Source of the DNA: Acidimicrobiaceae bacterium
Lineage (GTDB): Bacteria > Actinomycetota > Acidimicrobiia > Acidimicrobiales > RAAP-2
NCBI GenBank assembly: GCA_003133325.1
Contig: PKXA01000133.1
Coordinates: forward strand, 63,643-127,642
Direction: 5' to 3'
DNA length: 64,000 bases
Part shown: piece after piece, positions 36,799-46,361 of the stretch
Numbering within the stretch: position 1 is the stretch's first letter
Layout: every line of letters begins with the position of its first letter
Program-made: the position numbers and the translations under genes
The notes under the pieces: generated by a model
The model's input: the letters and a program-made list of their open reading frames with translations, nothing else
What the model was told of the DNA's origin: nothing
Database searches by the model: none

Positions 36799-37683
36799 GT
36801 GCCAAGCGGAATGCGTGGAATGTTCAGGGGTCGATATGCCATACCGGCTGCGCTACTGGCCAGCGTCGGTATCTTCGGGTTGATGGCGTTCTCGCCGTCG
36901 GCTGCACAGGCTGATTCGACCACTCCAACTACTTTGGCGTCCGCCGGCGGTGGCTACACCTACCCCACACCGACGACATCGCCAACAGTGTCGGCTTCAT
37001 CCGGCTACGGCACTGCCAACATCAATCTCCCCGAAACGTTCATCGCTCCCGGCCAGGCCATCTTTGACGCCAGTTGCGCCTCCTGTCACGGTGCAGATGC
37101 CTCCGGCACCTCACGGGCCCCGAACTTGCAGGGGTTGGGCGCAGGGACAGTGGACTTCTGGGTGTCCACCGGCCGCATGCCTTTGGCCGACTCCAGCGTT
37201 CAGGCCACCGAGAAGCCACCCCGCTTCAATCGGACGGAGACCCTCCAGATCGCCGCCTTTGTGCAGTCGAAAACACCCGGAACCGGGGTGCCGATCCCGA
37301 TCGTCAACCTGAGTGCCGCCAATCTCGAGTCCGGCGGCAGCCTGTACACACTGAATTGCGCGGCATGCCACACCATCACCGGCGCCGGTGACGCCTTGGC
37401 CGGAGGCGCCTACGCCCCGAGCCTCCACCTGGCCACTCCCACCCAGATCATCGAGGCCATCCGGTCGGGCCCGGGCAACATGCCCCGGTTCAGCGAAGGC
37501 AACCTCACCCCCACCGAAGCTCATGACATCGCCGCCTACGTACACGGGGTCATCCAGCAACCGGACGATCGGGGCGGATTCGGTCTTGGCGGAGTCGGTC
37601 CGGTGGGTGAAGGGTTTGTCGGTTTGCTCATTGGGGTCGGCCTGTTGATGCTGGTCTGTTTCTGGATTGGAGAGCGTTCGTGA
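36799..37683 (+). CDS. qcrC: Menaquinol-cytochrome c reductase, diheme cytochrome c subunit
   Basis: 294 residues. An N-terminal hydrophobic segment ends at AAQADS. Two class I cytochrome c domains carry CASCH (about residue 93) and CAACH (about residue 191), with the likely Met ligands in GRMPLAD and GNMPRFSE. A C-terminal helix, FVGLLIGVGLLMLVCFW, anchors it. Having two hemes lets this subunit pass electrons directly to oxidase subunit II, replacing soluble cytochrome c. GTG 36799 directly follows the ctaE stop; the stop overlaps qcrA as GTGA. Confidence 0.95.
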   Translation: MPSGMRGMFRGRYAIPAALLASVGIFGLMAFSPSAAQADSTTPTTLASAGGGYTYPTPTTSPTVSASSGYGTANINLPETFIAPGQAIFDASCASCHGADASGTSRAPNLQGLGAGTVDFWVSTGRMPLADSSVQATEKPPRFNRTETLQIAAFVQSKTPGTGVPIPIVNLSAANLESGGSLYTLNCAACHTITGAGDALAGGAYAPSLHLATPTQIIEAIRSGPGNMPRFSEGNLTPTEAHDIAAYVHGVIQQPDDRGGFGLGGVGPVGEGFVGLLIGVGLLMLVCFWIGERS

Positions 37684-38645
37684 GCGACGAGTCGCACCAG
37701 GTACCTCCACTGACGACTGTTTCCGTGGAGGACCCTCACCTGCAGCCCTACGCCAAGCATCCGGGCCGGGCCGAGGCCTTTGCCGCCGCGACCATGGTCA
37801 TCGGCTTCCTCGGTTTCATCGGCTTTGGCATCACCTATTGGATAAGTGATCAGACCCAGTGGGAAGCGGCCACCCTCGGTGGGGGCATGCTGGCCCTGGG
37901 CGCCGGTGTCATTGCCTGGGGTAAGTACCTGATGGCTCAGGGGCCGTTCGTCGAGGAGCGGCACGAATTCCACTCCACCGAGGCTGAGCGCGATGCCATG
38001 ACCGCCGCCATCGTCGAGCGGGGTGGCATGGTGGTCCAGCGCCGTAAGGTGCTCGGTGGATTGTTCGCTCTGGGCTCCACCGCCATGGGTGTGGTGATTG
38101 CCTTTCCGCTCATACGATCGCTGGGTCCGAAACCGGCCACCTCCCGTCAGGCCACCAATACGGACACCTCCCTCTTCGCTACGAACTGGAAGAAGAATTC
38201 GCAGTTGGTGACGGCCGACGGTCGGATCGTCAAGGTGGCCGACCTCGGTGTCGGTGGCGTATTGACGGTGTTCCCCAAGGGCTACGAAGGATCCTCCCCG
38301 GATCAGACGATCCTCATCCGCCTGGCCCAGATCGGTCCCAACGACCCCCCGTTCCAACTCGAATCGCCGGGGCGCACTGATTGGGGCGTGCAGGGGTACG
38401 TGGCGTATTCAAAGATGTGCACGCACCTCGGGTGCCCGGTCGGTCTGTACCAGGAACTGACTCAACAGTTGGTCTGCCCCTGTCATCAGTCGATCTTCAA
38501 TGTTGTCTCGGGATGCGTTCCCGAGTTCGGCCCCGCGCCCCGACCGTTGCCGCAGTTGCCTCTCAAGGTTGACGCGTTCGGCAATCTGCAGTCCCAGAGC
38601 GGATACCAACAGGCCGTCGGCCCCGGTTTTTGGGAGCGTCCATGA
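37680..38645 (+). CDS. qcrA: Menaquinol-cytochrome c reductase, Rieske iron-sulfur subunit
   Basis: 321 residues. The actinobacterial form has two helices before the usual anchor (AFAAATMVIGFLGFIGFGITYW and ATLGGGMLALGAGVIAWG), then a third helix starting at about residue 123 (VLGGLFALGSTAMG) after a basic pair. The 2Fe-2S ligands are in CTHLGC (box 1) and CPCHQS (box 2), and the additional disulfide cysteines lie inside the same boxes. It overlaps qcrC and qcrB by four bases each. It accepts electrons from menaquinol at cytochrome b and delivers them to QcrC. Confidence 0.96.
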   Translation: MSDESHQVPPLTTVSVEDPHLQPYAKHPGRAEAFAAATMVIGFLGFIGFGITYWISDQTQWEAATLGGGMLALGAGVIAWGKYLMAQGPFVEERHEFHSTEAERDAMTAAIVERGGMVVQRRKVLGGLFALGSTAMGVVIAFPLIRSLGPKPATSRQATNTDTSLFATNWKKNSQLVTADGRIVKVADLGVGGVLTVFPKGYEGSSPDQTILIRLAQIGPNDPPFQLESPGRTDWGVQGYVAYSKMCTHLGCPVGLYQELTQQLVCPCHQSIFNVVSGCVPEFGPAPRPLPQLPLKVDAFGNLQSQSGYQQAVGPGFWERP

Positions 38646-40126
38646 TCGACAGCTCGCTCCGATGGGTGGACGACCGCCTGGGTATCGCCAAAGGCGGCCG
38701 GACATTCCTCGACAAGATCTTCCCCGACCACTGGTCTTTCATGTTGGGGGAAATCGCCCTGTATTCGTTTTTGGTGCTGCTGGGAACCGGTGTGTTCTTG
38801 TCGCTGTACTACATTCCCTCCGCCCACGAGATCGTCTATCACGGCAGCTATCTCCCGCTCCAAGGCCAAAAGGTGTCCGAGGCCTATGCCTCGTCGGTCG
38901 GGCTTTCCTTCGACGTGAAGTCCGGCCTGTTGATGCGCCAGGCCCACCATTGGGCCGCCGACATCTTTTTGGGCGCGATCGCTGTGCATATGGCTCGGGT
39001 GTTCTTCACCGGTGCGTTCCGCAAGCCCCGCGAGCTCAACTGGATCGTGGGCGTGTCCATGCTGTTGCTGGGCATCGTCAATGGGTTCCTGGGCTACTCC
39101 CTCCCCGACGACCTGGTATCCGGTACCGGTATCCGGATCACCTATTCGATCGTCGAGTCGATACCATTGGTCGGCTCCTACCTGGGCTTCTTCCTATTTG
39201 GAGGCAACTATCCGGGCAATGGAATCATCATTCCCAGGTTCTTCCTCCTCCACGTCCTCATCGTCCCGGCGCTCATCATCGGGCTGCTGGCTGCCCATCT
39301 CGGCCTCCTGGTCAAACAGAAGCACACCCAGTTCAAGGGCAGAGGGAAGACCGAGCACAACGTGGTCGGGTCGCCGATGTTCCCGACCTTCATGGCCAAG
39401 ACCACCGGCTTTCTCTTCATGACGACAGCAGTCACCTTCATATTGGCCGGATTCGCCCAGATCAACCCGATCTGGCAGTTCGGGCAGTACGAGCCGTTCC
39501 AGATCTCCTACGCCGTCCAACCCGACTGGTACATGGGTTGGCTCGATGGAGCTCTGCGAATCATGCCGAGTTGGGAGTTCGTCGGCTGGGGCCACACCAT
39601 CCCATTGGAGGTATTGCTTCCCGCGGTGATCTTCCCCGGCATCATCTTCAATATCTTCTTCGCCTGGCCGTTCATCGAGGCGCGGCATACCGGGGACCTC
39701 GCCTATCACAACCTTCTCGATCGGCCTCGAGATCGTCCGAAGCGGACCGGCGCCGGCGCCATGATGCTGATGCTGATGTTCATGGTCTTCTCCGCATCGT
39801 CCACCGACGTGTTGGCCAACTTCTTCCAGATCCGACTGAACTCCGTGTTGTGGTTCTTCCGGATTGCGGTGCCGGTGATACCGGTCATCACCTACTTCCT
39901 GACCGTCAAGATCTGCGAAGAGATGGCTGGGGCAGAGGGCATCGGAAAGCGAAAGCCTCCCAATTTGGTCCATCGGTCCGCCACCGGCGAGTTTTCGACG
40001 GTACCCACCGAGGCACGCCCAGGGGACGGTCACGAGGAACTCGAAGCGGTGCCGGTCCCGACCTTCATCGATATGGTTCCGGCCGACCTGGCCACTGGGC
40101 CGGGCATACGCCGGGTCATGCGCTGA
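38642..40126 (+). CDS. qcrB: Menaquinol-cytochrome c reductase, cytochrome b subunit
   Basis: 494 residues from ATG 38642 (ATGA overlap with qcrA). About eight helices are visible. Heme-ligand histidines occur in RQAHHWAADIFLGAIAVHMARVFFTGAFRKPRELNW and in FFLLHVLIVPALIIGLLAAHLGLLVKQKHTQF. The Qo-site motif of cytochrome b falls in the PLEVLLPA region around residue 322 (canonical PEW not seen in exact form). The long C-terminal tail is hydrophilic, as in actinobacterial QcrB. The stop is followed by about 370 bp with no recognised gene before the ECF relic. Confidence 0.95.
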   Translation: MIDSSLRWVDDRLGIAKGGRTFLDKIFPDHWSFMLGEIALYSFLVLLGTGVFLSLYYIPSAHEIVYHGSYLPLQGQKVSEAYASSVGLSFDVKSGLLMRQAHHWAADIFLGAIAVHMARVFFTGAFRKPRELNWIVGVSMLLLGIVNGFLGYSLPDDLVSGTGIRITYSIVESIPLVGSYLGFFLFGGNYPGNGIIIPRFFLLHVLIVPALIIGLLAAHLGLLVKQKHTQFKGRGKTEHNVVGSPMFPTFMAKTTGFLFMTTAVTFILAGFAQINPIWQFGQYEPFQISYAVQPDWYMGWLDGALRIMPSWEFVGWGHTIPLEVLLPAVIFPGIIFNIFFAWPFIEARHTGDLAYHNLLDRPRDRPKRTGAGAMMLMLMFMVFSASSTDVLANFFQIRLNSVLWFFRIAVPVIPVITYFLTVKICEEMAGAEGIGKRKPPNLVHRSATGEFSTVPTEARPGDGHEELEAVPVPTFIDMVPADLATGPGIRRVMR

Positions 40127-40492
40127 TCTGATCAGGAATCGGGCCCCACGGCGGCCGATGGTTTCTGTATGGCCGGAGTTGTCATCACCGGGATGGCCGG
40201 TGCTCTTGGTTCATTCCACCTCGCGGCGAATTGGATTCGTCCCGACCACCTCAATTCGGAACATGACCGACACACAGGGTGGCATCTTGTAAGACAGAGA
40301 AGCCCCATTCGCCGCGACGTGGGGCGGAACAAGTGTGTGACCTCTCGGCGAAGCCACTGAGAGTGACGGCTACCGGAGACGACTTCGACCGCACCTGCCA
40401 ACCCAACCGCTTGGCGAACAACCCCCGAGTCCCGTCATAGAATGTGGGGCGGTACCCGTGGGAGAGCGGGTGGCTCGGGCGATGATTGGGGT

Positions 40493-40884
40493 ATGAGTAG
40501 CTCTCCAGCTGTCGTGCCCGATCGGGGCTCGGGGTTGTCGGCTCTCTGCGACCGAGGCCTGTCCCAGGCCTATGGCTGTCTGTTGGGCCGGTGCTTCGAC
40601 TCGGCCACGGTGATGATCCTTGGGGTGTTGAGCTCGATGTGACCCGCGCCCACATGGTGCCGGCTGAACTGGGACCACATCACCAGCCTGCGCTGACGTT
40701 CCGCTACTTCGACGGGCTCGGTATCTCCGAAACCACTCCGGTTCTCAGGTGCACGGTGCACGCCACCCAGACCCTCCCGGTCCGAGTCAGACGGGCCTAT
40801 CGCCAGGCCCATGAGAGGCTGGTTCGGTCGACGTGCTGCCCGAGCCTTTTGATCCCCCGTTCACCCCCAGAGGAGAACCTATGA
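40493..40884 (+). pseudogene. Decayed ECF sigma factor gene
   Basis: Two frames carry pieces of one sigma-70 family protein. In the first, from ATG 40493, GLSALCDRGLSQAYGCLLGRC resembles the start of region 2. In the second, 40636-40821, GPHHQPALTFRYFDGLGISE and CTVHATQTLPVRVRRAYRQAHERL match region 4 with its helix-turn-helix. The middle (regions 2.2-3) is missing and the frame changes, so no working sigma factor is made. The final stop overlaps the VOC gene start as ATGA, showing the two were once coupled; sigma-VOC gene pairs are known in actinobacteria. The preceding stretch 40127-40492 shows nothing recognisable. Confidence 0.72.
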
Positions 40885-41645
40885 GCCGTGCAGTTCAATT
40901 CCGGAATGGACATCGCCAAGGCGACATCTCCTACATCTCCCTAGTGCTACCTGATCCGGCCCGTGGTGAGGCGTTCTACGGGGCATTGTTGGGTTGGTCG
41001 TTCTCTCCCGGGCAGATGGGTCGGGAGCAGGGCGGAGAGCTCACGCCCGAGGTCGGACTGTGGAACGGCGCTCGATCCGACGGCACTGTGGTCCCCGGGG
41101 TAATCCTCGGCTACCGGGTCAACGATGTGGCGACTGTAGCCGTGAGGGTGAGAAGTGCCGGCGGGGTCGCCAAAGAGCCCCAAGAGCGCCCCTACGGGAT
41201 CGAATCCGAGTGCGTCGACAACCAGGGGGTGTCGTTCTACCTCCACCAGCTCCTCGACACCCCGTCCGATGACGATGGGGATTTGGCTAACGGCCGTCAG
41301 TGCGGCGATGTCGGCTACATGTCGTTGGGTGTGCCGGAGTTGGCTTTGGCCGAGGCGTTCTATGGCGAGGCGTTCTATGGCGAGGTGTTGGGGTGGGCCT
41401 TTACCCCTGGTTCGCATCCGCAGGCCCGACAAATCGGCGGTGTCACCCCGATGTCAGGCCTGTGGCAGACGGACTCTCCGGGTGTGGTGCTGGCCTACCG
41501 GGTGGATGACATAGAAGCAGCGGTTGCACAGGTCAGTACCTTGGGGGGCACGGCCAATTCCGTCGAAGAACGCCCGTATGGGTTCGCCGCTGACAACTGT
41601 GTCGATGACCAGGGCACCCTGTTCCACCTGCTCCAGTTGCGGTAG
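40881..41645 (+). CDS. Tandem VOC (glyoxalase/bleomycin resistance-like) protein
   Basis: 254 residues with two VOC domains. The first (about 12-128) begins ISYISLVLPDPARGEAFYGALLGWSF, and the second (about 140-253) begins VGYMSLGVPELALAEAFYG. Each ends with a conserved VDNQG/VDDQG segment. The catalytic or ligand role is unknown; members bind metals or small hydrophobic molecules. ATG 40881 follows GAGGAGAA. A perfect 15-base duplication inserts an extra EAFYG in the second domain, compared with the single copy expected from the first. The preceding ECF gene, probably its regulatory partner, is decayed. Confidence 0.85.
   Translation: MSRAVQFRNGHRQGDISYISLVLPDPARGEAFYGALLGWSFSPGQMGREQGGELTPEVGLWNGARSDGTVVPGVILGYRVNDVATVAVRVRSAGGVAKEPQERPYGIESECVDNQGVSFYLHQLLDTPSDDDGDLANGRQCGDVGYMSLGVPELALAEAFYGEAFYGEVLGWAFTPGSHPQARQIGGVTPMSGLWQTDSPGVVLAYRVDDIEAAVAQVSTLGGTANSVEERPYGFAADNCVDDQGTLFHLLQLR
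41352..41381. repeat. 15-base tandem duplication inside the VOC gene
   Basis: GAGGCGTTCTATGGC occurs twice in direct succession (41352-41366 and 41367-41381). It adds five residues (EAFYG) after the first helix of the second VOC domain. The copies are identical, so the event is recent by replication slippage. The frame is kept. Confidence 0.9.
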
Positions 41646-41702
41646 CGACACCCGCAGGTTTCGCACACTTCGCACACTTCGGAAACGCGCCCCTACGGGC
41701 CG

Positions 41703-41737
41703 AGGCGCCTGATCCCAACTGATCAGACGGAACGCCT
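41703..41737. terminator. Possible hairpin between convergent VOC and ctaF genes
   Basis: CTGATC (41709-41714) pairs with GATCAG (41721-41726) around a six-base loop, extended outward by AGGCG (41703-41707) with CGCCT (41733-41737) across small bulges. It lies between two convergent stops. There is no T-run, so it is only a candidate for a bidirectional or Rho-assisted terminator. Confidence 0.3.
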
Positions 41738-41756
41738 GGTCAGAGAGTGCTGCAGT

Positions 41757-42149
41757 TCAGACGGCGCCTCCACGACGGCTCTCGACGGTGACGCCGATCA
41801 AGGCCGAGAGCATCAGTGCACCGCCTATGGGGGCCAACCAAAGGCCGAAGACGAAGGTCAACAGGGTGAACATGGCACCCATTCCCAAAATGAAAGGCCA
41901 GATGCTCGAGCCCGGAAACGAGTCGACAGTCCCGGCGTTGTCCTCGATGGCGGCATCGGGGTCCTCTTCGGGCTGAAGCTTCATGTGGTACGCCCACCAC
42001 AGGTAGTAACTCCCGGGCAGCAGACCGAGCAGCGCCGCCCCGATGAGCATCAAGAACCCGGCATCTTCGTAGCTGGTGAACCAGTAGGTGACTCCGATGA
42101 TGCCAAAGAAGATAGCCATACCGACGAGAAACAGGGACACGACCTTCAT
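41757..42149 (-). CDS. ctaF: Cytochrome c oxidase subunit IV, actinobacterial type
   Basis: 130 residues with four membrane helices in two hairpins ([43 protein letters not shown] and a later pair in [21 protein letters not shown]). The loop has [14 protein letters not shown], a segment typical of actinobacterial CtaF. Its ATG overlaps the ctaD stop as ATGA. It completes the aa3 oxidase together with ctaC and ctaD here and ctaE at 36187. Confidence 0.92.
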   Translation of the reverse strand: MKVVSLFLVGMAIFFGIIGVTYWFTSYEDAGFLMLIGAALLGLLPGSYYLWWAYHMKLQPEEDPDAAIEDNAGTVDSFPGSSIWPFILGMGAMFTLLTFVFGLWLAPIGGALMLSALIGVTVESRRGGAV

Positions 42150-43918
42150 GAAGGAGCTCCCACCGCCTGCTTGTCGCCTTGGGGCGAGGTGGATTTCTTG
42201 TCTTTGGGCTTGTGGACCACCGTGCGATGCTCAGGATGGTTGTAATCCCACGTCGGGCGTTCCGAACGGATGGGCGGCAGGTGGGTGTAGTTGTGGTGCG
42301 GCGGGGGTGAGCTGGTGAACCACTCGAGCCCGTGGCCGTCCCATGGGTTGGGACCGGCCGGTACCGGCTTGCGCCACGACACCACCAGGTTGACGAGGAA
42401 GAACAGGAACGAGAATGCGATGATGTAGGAACCCAGGGTCGAGATCACGTTGAGGGTCGTCCAGCCGGTATCCGGCGCATAGCTGGCGACACGCCTGGGC
42501 ATGCCGTGGAGGCCCAGCAGGTACTGGGGCATGAACGCCACCCAGAAGCCGACGAAGAGGAACCAGAAGTGGAGCTTGCCCAGTCCCTCGCGCAGCATGC
42601 GTCCGAACATCTTCGGATACCAGAAGTAGAAGCCGGCGAAGCCGGCGAACACCGCGGTCCCGATGAGCACATTGTGGAAGTGGGCCACCACAAAGTACGT
42701 GTCGTGGGTCATGAAGTCGACAGGGGGCGACGCCAGCAGTACCCCGGTCACGCCGCCCACCAAAAAGATCAGCAGAAATCCGATCGAGAACATCATCGGG
42801 GTTTGGAAGCTCAGCTGCCCCCCCCACATGGTTCCGATCCAGTTGAAGAACTTGATGCCGGTCGGCACCGCGATCAGATACGACAGGAGTGAGAAGAATG
42901 GCAGCAGCACCACCCCGGTGGTGAACATGTGGTGGGCCCACACGCCCGTGGACAGCGCGGCAATGGACATGGTGGCGAACACCATGCCCTTGTACCCGAA
43001 CACCGGCTTGCGTGAGAAGACCGGAAGGATGTCGGTGACCATGCCGAAGTAAGGCAAGGCGAGGATGTAGACCTCCGGGTGCCCGAAGAACCAAAAGAGG
43101 TGCTGCCATAAGATCGGTGAACCTCCTCCCTGCACGGAGAAGATGTGGGTCCCGAAGTGCCGGTCGCAGAAGAGCAACACCACCGCGGCAAAGAGCACCG
43201 GGAAGGCGATGAGAATCAGAATGGCGGTGACCAGCATGTTCCACGAGAAGACGGGCACACGGAACATCGTCATTCCTGGCGCTCGAAGATAGAGGATGGT
43301 GGCCACCAGGTTCACGCCGGTAAAGATGGCGGAGAAGCCAGTGAGGGCCAGCGCCATGAGCCACAGGTCGCTGCCGGCGCCGGGGGAGTTGGTGGCGTTG
43401 GACAGGGGGGCATATGCTACCCATCCGAAACTGGCCGCCCCGCCCGCCACCAGAAAGCCCGACAGCATGGTGATCACTCCGCCCAGGTACAGCCAGTAGG
43501 AAAGGGCATTCAGCCGGGGAAATGCCATATCCGGGGCGCCCACCTGGAGGGGGACTATGTAGTTGGCCAGGCCTCCGAACGCGAATGGCCCGGCGAACAG
43601 GTACAACATCAGGCTGCCGTGCATGGTGAAGAGTTCGTTGTAGGTCTGGTAGGAGACCAGTGATGTGTGCGGGTCGAGGAGTTGCGCCCTGATCACCACG
43701 GCCATGATGCCGGCGAGGAAGAACGTCACCAGTGAGGTGATCATGTAGGACTTGCCGATGACCTTGTGGTCGGTCGACGTCAACCAATTGACGATCCCAC
43801 TCGGCCCCTCGTGATGGCCGTGATCGGCGTCGCCGCGGTGGGCATCGGGATGGTGACCGTCGGGTCCACCCAGTTCTTCGGGAGTGATGACTTCCGGGCG
43901 TTCAATGGTTGTCGTCAT
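42146..43918 (-). CDS. ctaD: Cytochrome c oxidase subunit I
   Basis: 590 residues with twelve helices. Heme ligands and the CuB center are visible: [29 protein letters not shown] (CuB His and cross-linked Tyr), WAHHMFTTG, and [13 protein letters not shown] with the heme a3 and heme a histidines. K- and D-channel residues lie at the expected places, including the Asn-rich [13 protein letters not shown]. The N-terminus has a His/Asp-rich stretch ([18 protein letters not shown]). It overlaps ctaC upstream and ctaF downstream by four bases. Confidence 0.97.
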   Translation of the reverse strand: MTTTIERPEVITPEELGGPDGHHPDAHRGDADHGHHEGPSGIVNWLTSTDHKVIGKSYMITSLVTFFLAGIMAVVIRAQLLDPHTSLVSYQTYNELFTMHGSLMLYLFAGPFAFGGLANYIVPLQVGAPDMAFPRLNALSYWLYLGGVITMLSGFLVAGGAASFGWVAYAPLSNATNSPGAGSDLWLMALALTGFSAIFTGVNLVATILYLRAPGMTMFRVPVFSWNMLVTAILILIAFPVLFAAVVLLFCDRHFGTHIFSVQGGGSPILWQHLFWFFGHPEVYILALPYFGMVTDILPVFSRKPVFGYKGMVFATMSIAALSTGVWAHHMFTTGVVLLPFFSLLSYLIAVPTGIKFFNWIGTMWGGQLSFQTPMMFSIGFLLIFLVGGVTGVLLASPPVDFMTHDTYFVVAHFHNVLIGTAVFAGFAGFYFWYPKMFGRMLREGLGKLHFWFLFVGFWVAFMPQYLLGLHGMPRRVASYAPDTGWTTLNVISTLGSYIIAFSFLFFLVNLVVSWRKPVPAGPNPWDGHGLEWFTSSPPPHHNYTHLPPIRSERPTWDYNHPEHRTVVHKPKDKKSTSPQGDKQAVGAPS

Positions 43919-44802
43919 GCCGATGCCTTCTGCTTGGGAGTGGCCGATGATGCGACGGAGGAGCCGGCATCAGCCGGAGTCGTCCTGGTGTTGGGCGCCG
44001 GGATGTTGCTTACGCCGGAAGGCGATCCCTGCAGTGTGTGACCAGCGGTTACCTCGGCGCTGGCCCAGGTGTCGAAGGCCGACGGCGTCACCGAACGGAT
44101 ACTGAAGAGCATCTCGGAGTGGTACAACCCGCAGAATTGAGTGCATTGGCCGTCGTAGGTACCGGTGTGCAGCACATTGAGATCGAAGATATTGGTGACA
44201 CCGGGCTGGGCATAGCGGCTGAAGTTGAAGTCCCGGAGGTAGAACCCGTGGATGGTGTCGTTGGATACCAGAGTGATCTGGATGGTCTCGCCGGCGGGCA
44301 CGACCATCTGGGGCCCGTGGTTGTTCGGGCCATTGGTGGTTTCGCCGACCACTCCGACGTTGAGACCGGTGTAGTCGAATCGCCAACCCCACTGGAAGGC
44401 GGTCACGGTGATGTCCACCACCGGGCGCCCGGTGGAGGTGACACTGGCGTTGACCGGCTGCGTGGCGTCGACGTTGTTCTCCGTGAGAACCGTAAAGAAG
44501 AACAGGACTCCGACGATGATGACCGGCACTGCCGTGTAGAGGATTTCAATGGGGAGGTTCTCGTGGAACTGTTTGGGCATCTCATCGGAGCGCCTGCGGT
44601 AGCGGACCACCGTCCAGAGGATCAACACGGCGACGAGCCCGCCGATGACAATGCCGGTGGTCATCATCCCCGAGTAGAGCTTGAAGGTGTCGTTACCTTG
44701 CTTGGTGGCCCCGGGATCAGCGCCGTAGCTGGGATACGCATTGCATCCGGCCAGGACCAGGGGAGCACCGACGATCAGCGCGGTGATCCAGCCGCGGCGC
44801 AT
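43915..44802 (-). CDS. ctaC: Cytochrome c oxidase subunit II
   Basis: About 295 residues from ATG 44802, chosen because it places a lipoprotein-like signal, [15 protein letters not shown], at the N-terminus. The frame is open to 44949, with alternative starts at 44859 and 44883. Two helices ([21 protein letters not shown] and [20 protein letters not shown]) precede the cupredoxin domain. The CuA ligands are in NDTIHGFYL and [20 protein letters not shown] is the usual aromatic patch facing cytochrome c. The C-terminal tail is Ser/Thr/Pro-rich. First gene of ctaC-ctaD-ctaF. Confidence 0.94.
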   Translation of the reverse strand: MRRGWITALIVGAPLVLAGCNAYPSYGADPGATKQGNDTFKLYSGMMTTGIVIGGLVAVLILWTVVRYRRRSDEMPKQFHENLPIEILYTAVPVIIVGVLFFFTVLTENNVDATQPVNASVTSTGRPVVDITVTAFQWGWRFDYTGLNVGVVGETTNGPNNHGPQMVVPAGETIQITLVSNDTIHGFYLRDFNFSRYAQPGVTNIFDLNVLHTGTYDGQCTQFCGLYHSEMLFSIRSVTPSAFDTWASAEVTAGHTLQGSPSGVSNIPAPNTRTTPADAGSSVASSATPKQKASA

Positions 44803-44970
44803 CCCGCTGACCCGGTGTTGGGACGGGTCGGTGGAGTCGGTGGAGGGGGCGTTCACAGCGATGACACTAGCGGGGGATGGCATGTAATTAGAAGTTGAGA
44901 GGAGAGGGCGGTGGGCGGTGACATCAACCCAGGTCAGAGCGGTGGCCATGCCTGGGGGAGGCCGGGTGCC

Positions 44971-46296
44971 TCACGCCTGCCGGTGGTGATGGCCGTCTGA
45001 CTCCTGGGCTGCCCACGAGAACACCCCGCGGGCCATTGTCGAGGTGGCAGCCTCGGCCCGGGCCTCGAAGACCCGTTGCCGGATCCGCTGGATACCCGGG
45101 TCTGCCGGCTCCACCTGCCATGCCAGCTCGGCCAGGTGCCCGGCCAACCGCAGGGCGGCGTCGTCGGGCCCACCGTCTTCGGCGCCCGTAGATGACTCCA
45201 GCAGGGCGAGCGCCCGGTCGGCCAGGGCGGAGGCCCCGCCGGCCAACCCGGCCAATTCGCCGGCCAGGGCCCTCTCGGGTGCCGGTTGCAAGGTGGCCGG
45301 GTTGCCGTCCCACCAGCCCCCGTACAGCCTCCAGACGGTGCGCACGATGAACTCGGGCTCGTCGTAGACGGGCTGCAGATACGGCCGCTCCATGAGCCGG
45401 GGTGGAGGGGCCACCGCGTGGATGATCTCGTCGAGCCTGGCCCCCTGGTTCATCAGAGCGAGGGTCTGATCCACCAACGAGTCGAGGAGATCGGCAGTGT
45501 CGCCGAGGGCCTGACGGATCCGGTCCGCACCCATCACGGGAAACCCGTGGCCGGGGAGGAGGACGTCGGGGCCTCCGTCGGGGCCGTCATAGAGGGAGAG
45601 CATCTCCCGGAGGGCCTCCGCCCACTCGCGCGGGTAGCGCTGCACCTTCTGTGGATTGCCGGCATTGGGCGATGCCCAGATGAACAGGTCTCCGCAGCAC
45701 AGCACGTTCCGATCAGGGAACCATGTCCAGGTGTGATCGTCGGTCTCACCCTTGGCATGGTGGAGTTCGGCCCGCATGCCCCCCACCTCGAGGTTGAGCT
45801 GATCGCTATAGGTGCGGTCGGGGTAGCGGTACTCGGTCGGCCATTCGAGACCCTTGATGTTGAACTGCCGTCGATTGATGATCCCGTTGTATCCGGCGGT
45901 CAGGATGTACCTGTCGAAACGCGCCGGTAGGGCATCGTGGGCGATCACCGTGGGCCGGGACCAGCCGTTGGCTTCGGACTCCGCCTCCCATACCGGAACG
46001 CCGAAGACATGATCGATATGACCGTGGGAGTAGACGGCGGTGTTGAGTCGGCTGTCCGACCAGTCTCGCAGCGTCCGATGGATCTCACCGGCCATCTGTG
46101 AGCTTCCGGTATCGACCAGAAACAGGCCCTCGTCGGTATCCAGTGCCGACACGTTGGCAAACGACGGGGTAAATGCCACCCCGTCGGCTACTTCGGCCAG
46201 GCCACCCCAGGTCCATATGGGGTGGGTCTCCGACGTGGATATCTCACCTGTCCACAGGCGCTCGGCGATGTCGAGTACGTCAGGCTGTTTGGGCAC
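44971..46296 (-). CDS. MBL-fold alkylsulfatase-like hydrolase
   Basis: 441 residues from ATG 46296. The metallo-beta-lactamase zinc-site motif is YSHGHIDHVFG near residue 92. Further ligands are in ELHHAKGETDDHTW and LLPGHGFPVMG. After about residue 270 a helical dimerisation-type domain follows (RPYLQPVYDEPEFIVRTVWRLYGGWWDGNP), as in SdsA1-type alkylsulfatases. The last 100 residues are Ala/Gly-rich helices ending in His. Substrates are probably alkyl sulfates or related esters; this is inferred from family layout. Confidence 0.85.
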   Translation of the reverse strand: MPKQPDVLDIAERLWTGEISTSETHPIWTWGGLAEVADGVAFTPSFANVSALDTDEGLFLVDTGSSQMAGEIHRTLRDWSDSRLNTAVYSHGHIDHVFGVPVWEAESEANGWSRPTVIAHDALPARFDRYILTAGYNGIINRRQFNIKGLEWPTEYRYPDRTYSDQLNLEVGGMRAELHHAKGETDDHTWTWFPDRNVLCCGDLFIWASPNAGNPQKVQRYPREWAEALREMLSLYDGPDGGPDVLLPGHGFPVMGADRIRQALGDTADLLDSLVDQTLALMNQGARLDEIIHAVAPPPRLMERPYLQPVYDEPEFIVRTVWRLYGGWWDGNPATLQPAPERALAGELAGLAGGASALADRALALLESSTGAEDGGPDDAALRLAGHLAELAWQVEPADPGIQRIRQRVFEARAEAATSTMARGVFSWAAQESDGHHHRQA

Positions 46297-46361
46297 TGCA
46301 TCCCCCTTCTCGCTTCGGATGCAATGTAGCGGTCGAAGCCGGGGTTGGCGGGATCCGGGGA

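Noticed and set aside
38500-40131. 543-codon plus-strand frame overlapping qcrB
   Set aside because: Shadow in another frame of qcrB, whose heme-ligand motifs make it the real gene.
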